DNA of 64,000 nucleotides from Allobosea sp. BH3 (GCF_025499465.1 NZ_JAIMCA010000005.1:434001-498000); one strand, 5' to 3'. Positions 7,970 to 18,800 are shown, counted from the stretch's first letter. Notes: generated from the letters alone by a model not told the origin. Translations and numbers: made by a program.

Positions 7970-9294
7970 GGCGCTCCGGCCGTCGCGATGGCGTGGAAGA
8001 ACGAACCGGTGACGTGGCCGCGCCGGCTGCCGGCAGGAGCGGGGGCCGAGCCATGCGGGTCCGTCACCACGGCAAAGGGTGGGTCCTCGCCCTGCGCGAC
8101 GATGCTGGCATAGTGGAACTCATGCCCGGTCAGGGCCGTGCCGGCGGGGCCGAGCGGCCCGTCCGCCTGCAGCACGGCGCGGCGATAACCGAGATTCATC
8201 TTCCGCTTGGCGAAGGAGGTCTCGACCGAGAGCAAGCCCGCCATGGCATGGGCGGAGCCATCGGCATCTGTCAGGCTGCTCCCGAGCACCATGTAGCCGC
8301 CGCACTCGCCGTGGACCGGCCGGGCCTCGGCAAAGCGGCGCAAGCCATCGAGGAAACGGCCCGCCGCTGCAATCGTACCGGCATGAAGCTCGGGATAGCC
8401 GCCCGGCAGCCAGCAGGCGTCGCAATCTTCCGGCGGAGCCTCGTCCCTGAGCGGCGAGAAGGGGATGATCTCCGCGCCTGCCGCACGCCAGCCGGCCTCG
8501 ACATGCGGGTAGACGAAGGAGAAGGCGGCATCCCGCGCGATCGCGATCTTGCGTCCAGGCGCGGGCAGGGGCGGCGGGCCATCGCTTGCGGCGGCCACAA
8601 GCTTCGTCTCGCCGGCCGCCGCGATGACGGCATCGAGGTCGACGGCTGCCGCGACAGCCTGCGCCAGCGCATCGAGCCGCGCATGGAGATCGGCCGTCTC
8701 GCCGGCCTGCACCAGCCCGAGATGGCGTTCCGGCAGGATCAGGCTCGCCTCGCGCGGCAGAGCGCCGAGCACCGGCAGGCCGATCCGCTCCATGCCCTGT
8801 CGAACCAGCCGCTCATGCCGAGCGCTTGCGACCTTGTTCAGGATCACGCCGGCGATACGGATGCGTGGATCATAGACCTTGCAGCCGAGTGCGACTGCCG
8901 CCACCGATTGCGCCGCCCCCGAAACGTCGATGACGAGCACGACCGGCCAGCTGGTCAGTGCGGCAATGTCGGCGCTCGCCCCGGTGTGTCCTTCAGGGCC
9001 CGGCACCGCATCGAACAGCCCCATCGAGCCTTCCGCGACGACGAGGTCGGCACCTTCCGTCGCCTCGCGCGCAATCTGCGCCAGCAGCGCGTCCGGCATG
9101 GCGTAGGAATCGAGATTGGCGCTCGGTGCGCCGGTCGCGGCGGCGTGGAAAGCGGGGTCGATATAATCCGGCCCGCATTTCAGCCCGCGCACAGTCAGCC
9201 CGCGCTGCGTGAGCGCGCGTTGGAGCCCGAGCGTAATCGTGGTCTTGCCCGAACCGGAGCGTGGTGCGGCGATAAGCAGTCCTCGCGCGCTCAT
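7966..9294 (-). CDS. cobB: Cobyrinic acid a,c-diamide synthase CobB (aerobic: hydrogenobyrinate)
   Basis: 442-residue glutamine-dependent amidase that amidates the a and c carboxylates of hydrogenobyrinic acid, the step before cobalt insertion. The N-terminal P-loop domain carries [15 protein letters not shown]. The C-terminal class I glutamine amidotransferase domain has its nucleophile in [11 protein letters not shown] (near residue 326). The length is typical (about 430-460). The ATG overlaps the cobM stop (ATGA) and its own stop overlaps bluB. Confidence 0.95.
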   Translation of the reverse strand: MSARGLLIAAPRSGSGKTTITLGLQRALTQRGLTVRGLKCGPDYIDPAFHAAATGAPSANLDSYAMPDALLAQIAREATEGADLVVAEGSMGLFDAVPGPEGHTGASADIAALTSWPVVLVIDVSGAAQSVAAVALGCKVYDPRIRIAGVILNKVASARHERLVRQGMERIGLPVLGALPREASLILPERHLGLVQAGETADLHARLDALAQAVAAAVDLDAVIAAAGETKLVAAASDGPPPLPAPGRKIAIARDAAFSFVYPHVEAGWRAAGAEIIPFSPLRDEAPPEDCDACWLPGGYPELHAGTIAAAGRFLDGLRRFAEARPVHGECGGYMVLGSSLTDADGSAHAMAGLLSVETSFAKRKMNLGYRRAVLQADGPLGPAGTALTGHEFHYASIVAQGEDPPFAVVTDPHGSAPAPAGSRRGHVTGSFFHAIATAGAP

Positions 9295-10055
9295 GCCCCG
9301 CCCCGCGGCCGGAAGCGCCGGTCATAGTCGACCGAATAGAGAGCGCTCTCGCGGAAGTCTTCCGCCGCCAGCGCAGGTCCGACGAGGATCAGTGCCGTGC
9401 GTTCGAGTTTGCTGGCCTGCACCTGCGTGGCGATGCCGGCGAGCGTGCCGCTCAGAACCGTCTCGTCCGGCCATGTCGCGCGGAACACCACTGCGACCGG
9501 GCAATCCGCGCCATAGAACGGCGTCAGCTCCGCCACGACCTGCTCGATCACATGGATCGAGAGATGGATGGCGAGCGTCGCGCCCGAGGCGGCGAAGGTG
9601 GCGAGCGTCTCTTTCTCCGGCATGGCCGAGGCCCGGCCGGAGGTCCGCGTCAGCACGAGCGATTGCGCCACGCCCGGCAGCGTCAGCTCGCGCTTCAGCG
9701 CGGCGGCCGCAGCGGCGAAGGCCGGCACGCCGGGCGTTACGGTGTAGGGGATGCCGAGCGCATCGAGCCGGCGCATCTGCTCGCCGCAGGCGCTCCAGAT
9801 CGAGAGATCGCCGGAATGCAGCCGCGCCACGTCCTGTCCCGCGAGATGCGCCCCCTGCATCTCGGCGACGATGGCGTCGAGATCGAGCGGGGCGGTGTCG
9901 ACGATGCGCGCGCCGGGCGGGCACCAGTCGAGCATCGCCCTGGGGATCAGCGAGCCGGCATAGAGGCAGACCGGGCAGGCGGCGATGAGGTCGCGTCCGC
10001 GCAGCGTGATGAGATCAGGCGCGCCGGGGCCGGCACCGATGAAGTGGATGGTCAT
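9291..10055 (-). CDS. cobM: Precorrin-4 C11-methyltransferase
   Basis: 254-residue SAM-dependent tetrapyrrole methylase. The first strand and glycine loop [18 protein letters not shown] open the protein, with [10 protein letters not shown] and [14 protein letters not shown] as further family motifs, both characteristic of CobM/CbiF. The ATG at 10055 is in the overlap ATGA with the cobE stop. Reading the frame further upstream would run into cobE/cobL sequence and is not supported. Confidence 0.95.
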   Translation of the reverse strand: MTIHFIGAGPGAPDLITLRGRDLIAACPVCLYAGSLIPRAMLDWCPPGARIVDTAPLDLDAIVAEMQGAHLAGQDVARLHSGDLSIWSACGEQMRRLDALGIPYTVTPGVPAFAAAAAALKRELTLPGVAQSLVLTRTSGRASAMPEKETLATFAASGATLAIHLSIHVIEQVVAELTPFYGADCPVAVVFRATWPDETVLSGTLAGIATQVQASKLERTALILVGPALAAEDFRESALYSVDYDRRFRPRGGA

Positions 10056-10444
10056 GCCGCAGCCCGCGCCAGTGCGCAGGTGACGCGCGCATTGGCGATG
10101 CGCGGCTGCACCAGCGTCCCGCCGGGCCCGGCCGCAGCGAGCGCCGCGGCCTCCGCCACAGAGCCGACGCCATAAAGCGAGGCGATGCGGGTCGAGCGTG
10201 TGGCGCAGGCCGCCTCGAAACCCTTCAGCGCTTCGTCGGGGATTGCCACGAGTTCGGCGCCGCGCTCCGTCGCCGCCGCGACGAGGCCGGGCTCGGCGAG
10301 CCGGCTCGCCAGCGTGGCGAAGCGCACCGCCGTCGCGCCGGCAAGCCCGGCGACGGCCAGTGCCGCGTCGAGGCAGGCGAGGATATCGCCCGCCCCGGTT
10401 CCAGGCCGGAGGCCAATACCCGCGATCAGGCGGCCCTCGCTCAA
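10052..10444 (-). CDS. cobE: CobE (CbiG C-terminal-like) cobalamin biosynthesis protein
   Basis: 130-residue protein of the CobE/GbiG C-terminal family, required in the aerobic pathway but without an assigned reaction. Motifs are IAGIGLRPG near the N-terminus, [21 protein letters not shown], and [12 protein letters not shown]. The start is taken as TTG because GGAG lies eight bases upstream and the codon overlaps the cobL stop as TTGA. A GTG 18 bases earlier has no ribosome site. The downstream end overlaps cobM by 4 bp. No cobF follows it here. Confidence 0.85.
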   Translation of the reverse strand: MSEGRLIAGIGLRPGTGAGDILACLDAALAVAGLAGATAVRFATLASRLAEPGLVAAATERGAELVAIPDEALKGFEAACATRSTRIASLYGVGSVAEAAALAAAGPGGTLVQPRIANARVTCALARAAA

Positions 10445-11700
10445 GGCTTCTCCACCCGCCACTGCGTGACCGGCATCGCCGGGCGCCAGCCATGCTTGCC
10501 GCCGACCGGGGCGAGCCGGTCGATCGAGATGCGCCGCAGCGAGCCGCCGTGCACGGCATAGAGCTCGGCCAGCTTGGCCTCGCCCTCGATGGTGACGACG
10601 TTTGCGACGAGCCGCCCGCCCGGCTTCAGCGCTTCCCAGGCGGCCTCGAACAGCCCTTCCTCGGTCAGCCCGCCGCCGATGAAGACGGCATCCGGCGCAT
10701 CGCGCCCGACGAAGCCGGCAGGCGCCGCGCCCACGACCGTGACGTTGAGCCCGCCGAGCTCGAGCTTGTTGCGGGCGATGCGCTCGGCCCGGTCGGCCTT
10801 CGCCTCGAAGGCTATGGCCCGGTTGTGCATATGGCGCTGGCACCATTCCACCGCGACCGAGCCCGAGCCCGCTCCGACATCCCAGAGCAGCTCGCCGCCG
10901 CGCGGGGCGAGCGCCGAGATCGTGACGGAGCGGATCTCGGACTTGGTGATCTGCCCGTCATGGGCGAACCATTCCTCGTCGAGCCCCGGCGTCAGCGGCA
11001 GGATGCGCGAATCGCGCGTGGCGACGACCTCGACGGCGATCAGGTTGAGCGGCACCGTGCCGTCGAGCGCGAAGGCGGAGGCCTGTACTTCGCGGACGCG
11101 CTCCTGCGGCCCGCCGAGCGATTCCATCACGGTGATGCGGCTGCCGCCGAGCCCGCGCGCGGTCAGCAGTTCGGCGACAGCGCGCGGCGTGGTCTCGTCC
11201 CAGGAGAGGGCCAGGATGCGCGCGCCAGGCTGCAGATGCGGCACGATGCGGTAAAGCGTGCGCCCATGAAGCGAGACCAGCGCGCATTCCTCCTGCGGCC
11301 AGCGCATCCGCGTGCACGCCATCGAGAAGGAGGAGAGCTGCGGGATGATCCGCATCTCCTCGGCCGGGATCGCGCGGCTCAGGCTGTTGCCGATGCCGTA
11401 ATGGAACGGGTCGCTGGTCGCGAGCACGCAGACCTTGCGGCCGCGCTCGGCCAGAATCTGCGGCAGCGCGTTGCGGAAGGGCTGCGGCCAGGGCCGGAGC
11501 TCGCCCGGCACGGTGCCTTGCACCAGCGCGACATGCCGGTCGCCGCCGAAGACGATTTCGGCGTCGGCCAGTGCGGCGCGCGCCTCGGTGCTGAGGCCGG
11601 CCGGGCCGTCCTCGCCCAGGCCGATCAGCGAAAGCCATGGTGCGGGAACCTCAGGCCCCGTGCTCGACTTTGGAACGTTTTCAAGCAAGGATTGCGTCAT
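10441..11700 (-). CDS. cobL: Precorrin-6Y C5,15-methyltransferase (decarboxylating)
   Basis: 419-residue bifunctional enzyme that methylates C5 and C15 and decarboxylates the acetate side chain at C12. The N-terminal CbiE-type methylase domain begins at [11 protein letters not shown]. The C-terminal CbiT-type Rossmann methyltransferase has the SAM motif [14 protein letters not shown] near residue 255. The ATG lies inside a CATG whose other strand is the cobK start codon, so the two genes diverge with no intergenic base. A start 4 codons further upstream would lie inside cobK. The promoter must lie within cobK, or the gene is expressed by transcription passing through cobK. Confidence 0.93.
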   Translation of the reverse strand: MTQSLLENVPKSSTGPEVPAPWLSLIGLGEDGPAGLSTEARAALADAEIVFGGDRHVALVQGTVPGELRPWPQPFRNALPQILAERGRKVCVLATSDPFHYGIGNSLSRAIPAEEMRIIPQLSSFSMACTRMRWPQEECALVSLHGRTLYRIVPHLQPGARILALSWDETTPRAVAELLTARGLGGSRITVMESLGGPQERVREVQASAFALDGTVPLNLIAVEVVATRDSRILPLTPGLDEEWFAHDGQITKSEIRSVTISALAPRGGELLWDVGAGSGSVAVEWCQRHMHNRAIAFEAKADRAERIARNKLELGGLNVTVVGAAPAGFVGRDAPDAVFIGGGLTEEGLFEAAWEALKPGGRLVANVVTIEGEAKLAELYAVHGGSLRRISIDRLAPVGGKHGWRPAMPVTQWRVEKP

Positions 11701-12463
11701 GACCGTTCTCATTCTCGGTGGTACGGGCGAAGCTGCGGCGCTTGACGAGCTTCTTGCTGATCAGGCTCCCGAGATTCGCGCCATTATCTCGCTGGCGGGG
11801 CACACCGTCGATCCCCGGCCGACGAATCTGCCTGTGCGCGTTGGCGGTTTTGGCGGCATCGAGGGGCTGCGGCGTTATCTCGTCGAGAACGGCATCGTCG
11901 CCGTCGTCGATGCGACGCATCCCTTCGCGTCCGTCATGCCCTTCAATGCCGAGCATGCCTGCAAGGCGGAAGGGGTGCCCCTGCTCGCCATCCGCCGCGA
12001 GGGCTGGAAGCCACAACCCGGTGACCGCTGGAAATCCGTGCCGGACATCGACGCCGCCGTTCAGGCGCTGGGCAACGTGCCGCGCCGCGTCTTCCTCACC
12101 GTCGGTCGGCTGGAACTGCCGGCCTTCGCCGATGCCCCGCAGCACCGCTACCTCGTGCGCGCCATCGAGCCGATCGGAGATCGCCTGCCGGTGCCCCATG
12201 TCGACGTTATCCTCGCGCGCGGCCCCTTCGACGCCGATGACGAGGAGGATCTCATGCGCCGCGAGGGTGTCGAGATCCTGGTCAGCAAGAATTCGGGTGG
12301 CTCGGCGACGGTCGGCAAGCTTGTCGCGGCGCGCCGGCTCGCCTTGCCGGTCATCATGGTGGAGCGTCCGCTCAAGCCTCATGTCGAGACCGTCGACCAT
12401 ATCGATCAGGTCCTGCCCTGGCTGGTGACGCAGGGGCTCTTCGTCACCGAACGCGGCGTATAG
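11699..12463 (+). CDS. cobK: Precorrin-6A reductase
   Basis: 254-residue NADPH-dependent reductase of the macrocycle. It opens with ILILGGTGEA-type sequence (VLILGGTGEAAALDELL); TNLPVRVGGFGG, DATHPFA and LVSKNSGG are all family motifs. AAGGA lies seven bases before the ATG. It is the only pathway gene on the plus strand between cobJ and cobL: its 5' end overlaps the cobL start in CATG, and its last 58 bp overlap the 3' end of convergent cobJ. Regulation must therefore come from sequence inside cobL. Confidence 0.95.
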   Translation: MTVLILGGTGEAAALDELLADQAPEIRAIISLAGHTVDPRPTNLPVRVGGFGGIEGLRRYLVENGIVAVVDATHPFASVMPFNAEHACKAEGVPLLAIRREGWKPQPGDRWKSVPDIDAAVQALGNVPRRVFLTVGRLELPAFADAPQHRYLVRAIEPIGDRLPVPHVDVILARGPFDADDEEDLMRREGVEILVSKNSGGSATVGKLVAARRLALPVIMVERPLKPHVETVDHIDQVLPWLVTQGLFVTERGV

Positions 12464-13197
12464 ACGTAAGGCTGCTCTGCGCCCCGCGCGATCAGCCGCG
12501 TGCTCGACGCTCCGATCATCACCAGCGTCGCCATATCGGCCGTGTCCGCGGCGGCGACCGCTTCCGTAAGCGTCAGGATGCGCAGGTTCTCGTCCGGCCG
12601 GCCGACCGCTCGCGCGAAAAGCACCGGTGTCCGGCCCTCCCGGCATTGTGCCGCCAGCTCCAGCGCCTTGCCGAGCTGCCAGGGCCGCGCCTTCGAGATC
12701 GGGTTGTAGAGGCAGATCACGAAATCGGCGGCCAGCGCCGCTTCGAGCCGGGCGGTCACCACCTCCCAGGGCTTGAGATTGTCGGAGAGCGAGATCGCGC
12801 AGAAATCCCCGCCGAGCGGCGCCCCTGCCCGCGCCGCCGCCGCCAGCATCGCCGTGATGCCGGGTTCGACCGTGATCGGAATGGCCCGCCAACCGGGTTC
12901 GCCAGCCTCGAGCGCCTCGAAGACGGCCGCCGCCATGGCGAAGACACCGGGATCGCCGCCCGAGACCACAGCGACCGTCCGGCCCTCTGCTGCCAGTTGC
13001 AGGGCATGCGAGGCGCGCTCGACCTCGACGCGATTATCCGAGGCGTGCTTGGTCAATCCCGCCCGCTCCGGCACGCGGTCGACATACGGGCCATAGCCGA
13101 CGATGTCGGTAGCGATATCGAGCGCGGCCTGTGCGGCTGGCGTGATCCAGTCCGCTGTGCCTGGCCCGAGTCCGACGATGGTCAGAGACCCCGTCAC
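12406..13197 (-). CDS. cobJ: Precorrin-3B C17-methyltransferase
   Basis: 263-residue SAM methylase that carries out ring contraction together with C17 methylation. Motifs: LTIVGLGPGTADWITP at the N-terminus, VSGGDPGVFAMAA, and FVICLYNPISKARPWQL. The GTG start overlaps the cobI stop (GTGA). About 20 extra residues follow the usual YVYTPR ending and are encoded in the overlap with cobK. Such tails are not expected to be functionally important; the overlap itself is notable. Confidence 0.95.
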   Translation of the reverse strand: MTGSLTIVGLGPGTADWITPAAQAALDIATDIVGYGPYVDRVPERAGLTKHASDNRVEVERASHALQLAAEGRTVAVVSGGDPGVFAMAAAVFEALEAGEPGWRAIPITVEPGITAMLAAAARAGAPLGGDFCAISLSDNLKPWEVVTARLEAALAADFVICLYNPISKARPWQLGKALELAAQCREGRTPVLFARAVGRPDENLRILTLTEAVAAADTADMATLVMIGASSTRLIARGAEQPYVYTPRSVTKSPCVTSQGRT

Positions 13198-13934
13198 AGT
13201 CGCCGCCCCTCGCCGGGCACCAGCACCATGGCGAAATAAGGCGCCTCGTCGTCGGCCTTGTCGGCGAGGCGGGCCACCACCTGCCGCTCCATCGTCGCGC
13301 GCTCGACATAGACCGCGCGCTCTTCGAGCCCTGCTGCGATCAGCGCGCGCCGCACCTTCGGCAGGTTGCGGCCGAGCTTCATGATCACGGCTGCGTCCGT
13401 GTCGGACAGGCGCCGCGCCAGCTCCGCCTCGGGCAGCGTGCCGGGCAGCACGGTCATCACGTCGTCGCCCCAGGTGATCGGCGCGCCGGCCTCGCCCCAG
13501 GCGCCGGTCATGGCGGTGACGCCCGGCACGACCTCGCAGGGGAAGCGCATGCTGAGCCGCCGCCACAGATGCATGAAGGAGCCGTAGAAGAACGGGTCGC
13601 CGTCGCAGAGCACGGCGAGCGTGCGCCCGGCCGCCATCTCCGCCGCGAGGCGTTCGGCCGCTTCCTCGTAGAAGGCGGCGATCGGCTCGTCATAGGCAGG
13701 ATCGCCCACCTCGGCCTCGGTCGTCACGGGGAAGGCGAGCTCGATCTCGCGGGCAGGGTCAGGCGCGAAGATGGCGTCCGCCGTGGCGCGGGCATTGCCG
13801 CGCCGGCCGCGCTTGCAGAAATGGACGAGCCTGTCGGCCCTCGCGATGACCTCGCGCGCACGGACCGTCATCAGGTCCGGCGCACCGGGGCCGAGGCCGA
13901 CGCCGTAGAGCAGGGTCTTTGCTGTCCCGCTCAC
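13194..13934 (-). CDS. cobI: Precorrin-2 C20-methyltransferase
   Basis: 246-residue SAM methylase acting on precorrin-2. Family motifs are LYGVGLGPGAPDLMTVRA, LCDGDPFFYGSFMHL and VVPGVTAMTGAWG. The start is GTG, three bases after the cobH stop. The length agrees with CobI/CbiL of alphaproteobacteria. The preceding enzyme, CobA (SUMT), is not in the window and must be encoded elsewhere. Confidence 0.95.
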   Translation of the reverse strand: MSGTAKTLLYGVGLGPGAPDLMTVRAREVIARADRLVHFCKRGRRGNARATADAIFAPDPAREIELAFPVTTEAEVGDPAYDEPIAAFYEEAAERLAAEMAAGRTLAVLCDGDPFFYGSFMHLWRRLSMRFPCEVVPGVTAMTGAWGEAGAPITWGDDVMTVLPGTLPEAELARRLSDTDAAVIMKLGRNLPKVRRALIAAGLEERAVYVERATMERQVVARLADKADDEAPYFAMVLVPGEGRRL

Positions 13935-13937
13935 GAG

Positions 13938-14567
13938 CTATTCCTTGTCCTGAGCCAGCGCATTGACGGCCGCTGCCGCCATGGCCGAGCCGCCACGCCG
14001 TCCATGCACGACGAGGAAGGGCACGCGCCGGTCCTCAGCCAGTGCCTGCTTGGATTCCGCCGCGCCGACGAAGCCGACCGGAATGCCGATCACAGCCGCG
14101 GGCTTCGGCGCACCGGCATCGAGCATCTCGAGCAGGCGAAACAGCGAGGTCGGGGCATTGCCGATGACCACGACGGCACCGGCGAGATGCGGCTTCCACA
14201 GCTCCATCGCGGCGGCCGAGCGCGTCGTACCCATCTGCGCCGCCAGCCCCGGCACCTGCGCGTCGTCGAGCGTGCAAAGAACCTCGTTGCCGGCCGGCAG
14301 GCGCGCGCGCGTCACGCCGTTGGCAACCATCTTGGCATCGCACAGGATTGGCGCGCCGCCCTTGAGCGCAGACCGGGCTGTCTCGGCGAAATCGCCCGAG
14401 ATCTCGACGTCGCGCGGCAGATCGGTCATGCCGCAGGCATGGATCATCCGCACCACGACGCGCTCAGCCACGCCGTCGAAGCGCGCGAGATCGGCCTCCG
14501 CCCGGATGATCGCGAACGAGCGTTCGTAGATCGCCGCTCCATCCTGGATATAGTCGTATGCCTTCAA
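13938..14567 (-). CDS. cobH: Precorrin-8X methylmutase
   Basis: 209-residue enzyme moving the C11 methyl group to C12 to yield hydrogenobyrinic acid. Typical segments are IYERSFAIIRAEADL, MIHACGMTDLPRDVEIS (active-site histidine) and VIGIPVGFVGAAESK. The start is read as TTG because it overlaps the cobG stop as TTGA and the N-terminal residues already match the family; no ATG or GTG fits better. It forms a tight chain with cobG and cobI. Confidence 0.93.
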   Translation of the reverse strand: MKAYDYIQDGAAIYERSFAIIRAEADLARFDGVAERVVVRMIHACGMTDLPRDVEISGDFAETARSALKGGAPILCDAKMVANGVTRARLPAGNEVLCTLDDAQVPGLAAQMGTTRSAAAMELWKPHLAGAVVVIGNAPTSLFRLLEMLDAGAPKPAAVIGIPVGFVGAAESKQALAEDRRVPFLVVHGRRGGSAMAAAAVNALAQDKE

Positions 14568-15841
14568 CCGCGCGGCCTCGTTGTCCGCGTGGCCTCGGAG
14601 AGCCGCGCGTGAATATCTTCGCCGGGCTGCAATCGCGCCAGCAGCGCCGAAAGGTCAAGCGTCGCGATGGCATTGTCCCGCGCCGTGCCGCCGCAGATCA
14701 CATCATAGAGCCCGCCGCGCCCGACCAGCGTCAGGTCGGACGCAGTCGGATGCGCGCAGGATTTGACGCAACCGGAAACATGCAGGGTCGCTCCCTGCGC
14801 CAGCAGATCGGCGGTGGCTTCGGCCAGCCTGGCGGCATCGGCCATGGTGGGCGCCTCGGCGCGCGAGCAGGCCGGGCTGCCCGCACAGGCCTGCACAGAC
14901 AGGCGCGGGTCGTCGTCACGGGTGATGACGCCGAGCGTATCGGCAAGCTTCAGCAGCTGCTCCGCCTCGCCTTGCGCCAGCTTGCGGAACGCCAGCCCGC
15001 GCCAGGGCGAAAGCCGGATCTCGGCATGTTCGGGCGCTGTCGCCGCGAGCTGCGTCAGTGTCCCGGCATCGCAGCGGCCGAAAGGCAGGCCGATCAGCAC
15101 CGCGAAGCGATCATCCGCCATGGCGAAGAGGCCCGCGCGACGAGGCTGCGAACGCACGGGCGGAGGCGTGGTCTCGGGCAAGGTGGTCAGGTTCGCGAGA
15201 ACATCGTCCGGCAGATCGCGCAGGCGCCGGATGCCATTCGGAGCGCTTCGATGCAGGTGCGCGAATCCGGCAAGCACCGACCCCACGGCCGCTGCCGCTT
15301 CCCCCTCGGCCAGAGGCCCAAGCCAGCACCGATCCGCCAGCCCGAGCGCAACGAACCCTTGCGCGACCCCGACGAGCCGCAGGTCACAGGCGAAGGCGTC
15401 GAGCGAGGACAAGCCGCCATCATCGACGATGATCGAGAACTTGGGCGGCAGGCCGGAAACGCTCCGGGCTTGCTCTTCGATCCGCGCCGCAAGCACGATC
15501 GCGTCGATCAGGCCAGCTTCCGCCAGCGGCGAAACCAGTGTCAGGCGTTGTGGTCCGTCGCCGTCATGCTCGTCGACGAGCCGTTCCGCCAGCAGTTGCT
15601 CGACAAGGATCGGATGGCTCTCCGCGGTCACGCCGCGGATCTGGAGATTGGCGCGGGCGGAGATTTCGAGAAGGCCGTTGCCATGTGCTTCCGCAAGTGC
15701 AGCGATCTGCTTCAGCCCCGCAGGTGTCAGCCTCGCGCCCGGCGGATGCAGGCGCACCAGCCAGCCGTCGCCGGTCTCCATCGGCTTCAGCGTGCTCGGG
15801 CACCAGCCGCGACGCAGTGCTTCTCGCGAGGGCGCGCTCAT
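14564..15841 (-). CDS. cobG: Precorrin-3B synthase (oxygen-dependent)
   Basis: 425-residue iron-sulfur mono-oxygenase forming the hydroxylactone precorrin-3B; it marks the aerobic pathway. It belongs to the nitrite/sulfite reductase ferredoxin-like family. The cluster ligands are visible as CAGSPAC (C-x5-C) near residue 320 and GCVKSC (C-x3-C) near residue 360. RANLQIRG early in the protein is the family's half-domain motif. The ATG overlaps the cobN stop (ATGA). Confidence 0.93.
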   Translation of the reverse strand: MSAPSREALRRGWCPSTLKPMETGDGWLVRLHPPGARLTPAGLKQIAALAEAHGNGLLEISARANLQIRGVTAESHPILVEQLLAERLVDEHDGDGPQRLTLVSPLAEAGLIDAIVLAARIEEQARSVSGLPPKFSIIVDDGGLSSLDAFACDLRLVGVAQGFVALGLADRCWLGPLAEGEAAAAVGSVLAGFAHLHRSAPNGIRRLRDLPDDVLANLTTLPETTPPPVRSQPRRAGLFAMADDRFAVLIGLPFGRCDAGTLTQLAATAPEHAEIRLSPWRGLAFRKLAQGEAEQLLKLADTLGVITRDDDPRLSVQACAGSPACSRAEAPTMADAARLAEATADLLAQGATLHVSGCVKSCAHPTASDLTLVGRGGLYDVICGGTARDNAIATLDLSALLARLQPGEDIHARLSEATRTTRPRG

Positions 15842-18800
15842 TCCGCCGCCTCCCGCGCCAGGAAGGCGCCGACCGAGTTGCGCCGGCTTGTCCAGAATCC
15901 GCGCCGCGCCGCTTCGGCCAGACGCGAGCGGATCGATGCTGCGGCCGGCGCATTGGCGGCTTCAAGCGTCGCCCAGACGGCCGCATCGGCGCAGTAAGCA
16001 TCGAACACGGCATCGAACAGCCCGTCCGCGACCGCATCAGTGCTGGCGGCGAAGACGAAGAGCGTATCGACCGCCTCGGCCAGTTCCGCCGCGCCGCGCC
16101 AGCCATGGGCGAGCTGCGAGGCGATCCAGCGCGGATGCGTCAGGCGGCCATGGACGATGCGGGCAATGTCCTCGGCCAGCGTGCGCGCCTTCGGCGCCTC
16201 GGGGTGCGAGCTGTCGAGGCTGTAGAGGGCGGGATTCGCGCCGAGCGCCTTCGCCGCCGCCGCGAGCCCGCCGATCACATCCGCCGCGCTCGTCGCTTCG
16301 AGAATATCGCGCCCGGCCGTATCGCTGACATGGATGAAGGCGTCCGACGAACGGATGCGGTGGGCGAAACCCGCGTCGAGCGCGCCAATCCCCTCCGCTC
16401 CGCCATAGGCATGGTCGGACGCCGCGAGATAGGCGCTGCCCAGTTCGTCACGCATCGTCCAGTCGCCGTCGAGCGCCCGGTCGGCCATAGCCGCGCCATA
16501 ACGGCCGGGCGCTGCGCCGAAGATGCGCGCGCCATGCTCGCCGCGCCGGCGGGCAGAGGCGGGCTCGTTCCAGTCCTCCGGCTCGTCCAGCGCCGCGACC
16601 GCCCGCGCCGCCTGGTCGAGCAGCGCGATCTGCCCGGGGAAGGTGTCGCGGAAGGTGCCGGAAATGCGGATCGTCACGTCGAGGCGCGGGAAGGCGAGCT
16701 TCGGCTGCGGCACGATGGAGAAGCCGGTTACGCGGGTCGAGGCGTGGTCCCAGAGCGGCTCGACGCCCATCAGTGCCAGTGCATGCGCGATGTCCTCGCC
16801 GCCCGAGCGCAGCGTCGGCGAAGCCCAGAGATCCATCACGATCCGGCGCGGATAATCGCCATGCTCCTGCAGATGCCGTGAGACGACGGCCTGCGCCGCC
16901 AGCTTGCCTAGCCGCGTGGCGGCGCGCGTCGGGCTGGCGCGCGGATCGAGCGTCGAGAGGTTGCGCCCGGTCGGCAGCACGTCCGGCCGCCCGCGATGCG
17001 GCGAGCCGGCGGGGCCGGGCGGCACGAAACAGCCGTCGAGCGCGCGCACCAGGTTCTCACGCTCGCTGCGGGCTGAAACCGGGTCGATGTCCGAATGGCC
17101 GAAGACGTGCAACCCGTCGCGGAAAGGCAGTTCGGCGATGTCGCAGAGATGCGCGTCGAGCCGCGTCAGCGCCTCGTTCATCTCGGTGTCTGCAGCAACG
17201 CCGCAGGACGCGGCCAGCCCGCTCGCCTCGGCGCGCGAGCGGATTTCCGCCGCGACGATGTCTGCCCGCCGCGGATCGAGCACCTGCGCCTGCGAGAATT
17301 CCTCGACAAGGTCTCGCAGCAGCGCGGTCTCGCCCGCCGGCTCAGCCTCCGCCAGCGGTGGCGGCAGATGGCCGAGCGTGACGGCCGAGAGCCGTCGCTT
17401 GGCTGGTGCAGCCTCGCCCGGATCGTCGACGACGTAAGGATAGATCACCGGTAGCCCGCCTATGGCCAGCCGCGGCCAGCAGCCGGCCGACAGCGCCACC
17501 GCCTTGCCCGGCAGCCATTCGGTGGTGCCGTGCGTGCCAAGATGGATCAGCGCGTCGACGGCCTCCGTCTCGCGCAGCGCGAGATAGAAGGCGAGATAGC
17601 CATGGCCGGGCGGAGCATCGGGATCATGGTAGCGCGCTTTGCGGTCGGGCGTCGCGTCGCGAGGCGGCTGCAGGGCGACGGTGAGATGGCCGTAGCGCAC
17701 GGCGCGGAAACGAAAGGCGCCGTTTTGGCAGGCGGGGTCGGCCTCGGGCGCGCCATGAGTCGCGAGGAGGGCTTCGCGATCGGTGGCGGGGATGGAGTCG
17801 AGCCAGCTGCGATAGGTGGCGAGCGGCAGAGTAACGACGGTTGGACCTGTGGTCAGAGCCTGCATCATCTCCCAGCCCTCATCCTGAGGAGCAAGGCGCA
17901 AGCCGTGCGTCTCGAAGGATGGTCCAGAGCGCGCTGGAACATCCTTCGGGACGCCGCTTTGCGTCTCCTCAGGATGAGGGCCGAGAGAGCCGACCTCGTA
18001 GCGTGCCCCGGCCAGCAACTCCCGGATTGCGGTCACGCTCGCCGGCGTGTCGAGCCCCACGGCGAAGCCCGCCCGGCCGCCGCGTGAGGGATAGTCCGAC
18101 ATCACCAGTGCCAGCCGCCGCTCGCGCACAGGCTTGCCCGAGAGCGCGATCCAGCCAGCCGCGAGATCGGCCAGCGCCGCGATGCCCTCCGCATCAGGCA
18201 CGAGCCGCCGGATGGCGAGGCCTGTTGCCGCTTGGGTCTCCTCCGCCTTGAAGGCGACGGGGATCGCGCCGATGCGCCCATCGAATTCCGGCAGCGCCAC
18301 TTGCATGGCGAGGTCAGCGGCCGAAAGCCCGCGCGGCGAAGCCTCCCAAGCCTCGCGCGGGCTGCCGACCGGGACCGCCTGCAGAACCGGGCAGTCGGCC
18401 GCGTCGAGTACGAAATCTGCGCCCTCGCGGGCGGAGAAGGCGGTGGTGGTGACGACCAGGTCCGGCTTGCGGGCCGCGATCAGCGCAGCGAACTCTGTCG
18501 TGACAGCAGGGTCCTTCAGGCTGGTCAGCGCGAGCGGAAGGGGAGCGAGACCGCGCGCCGTCAGCGCTGCGGCGATCGCCTCGCCCATGGCCGTGTCACC
18601 CGCCGCGACGCCCGAGCGATAGAGCAGGATCGGGACGAGCGGGCGGTCGGCGGGCAGGGCGGCAAGCGCCTCGCGCCAGGGCAGGGGCTTGCCGCCATCA
18701 CCGAGAGCGAGGAACGGCGAAAGGGCGATGGGGGCGAGGTCCGCATTGTCGCCCTTCGCCTCCAGGTAGCCGTCTATCCGCCCCAGCAGCCGGCGCATGT

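Noticed and set aside
10452..10846. N-terminal extension of cobE reaching back to 10846
   Set aside because: The upstream part overlaps cobL in another frame and has no CobE similarity; the TTG at 10444 has a good ribosome site and a stop/start overlap.
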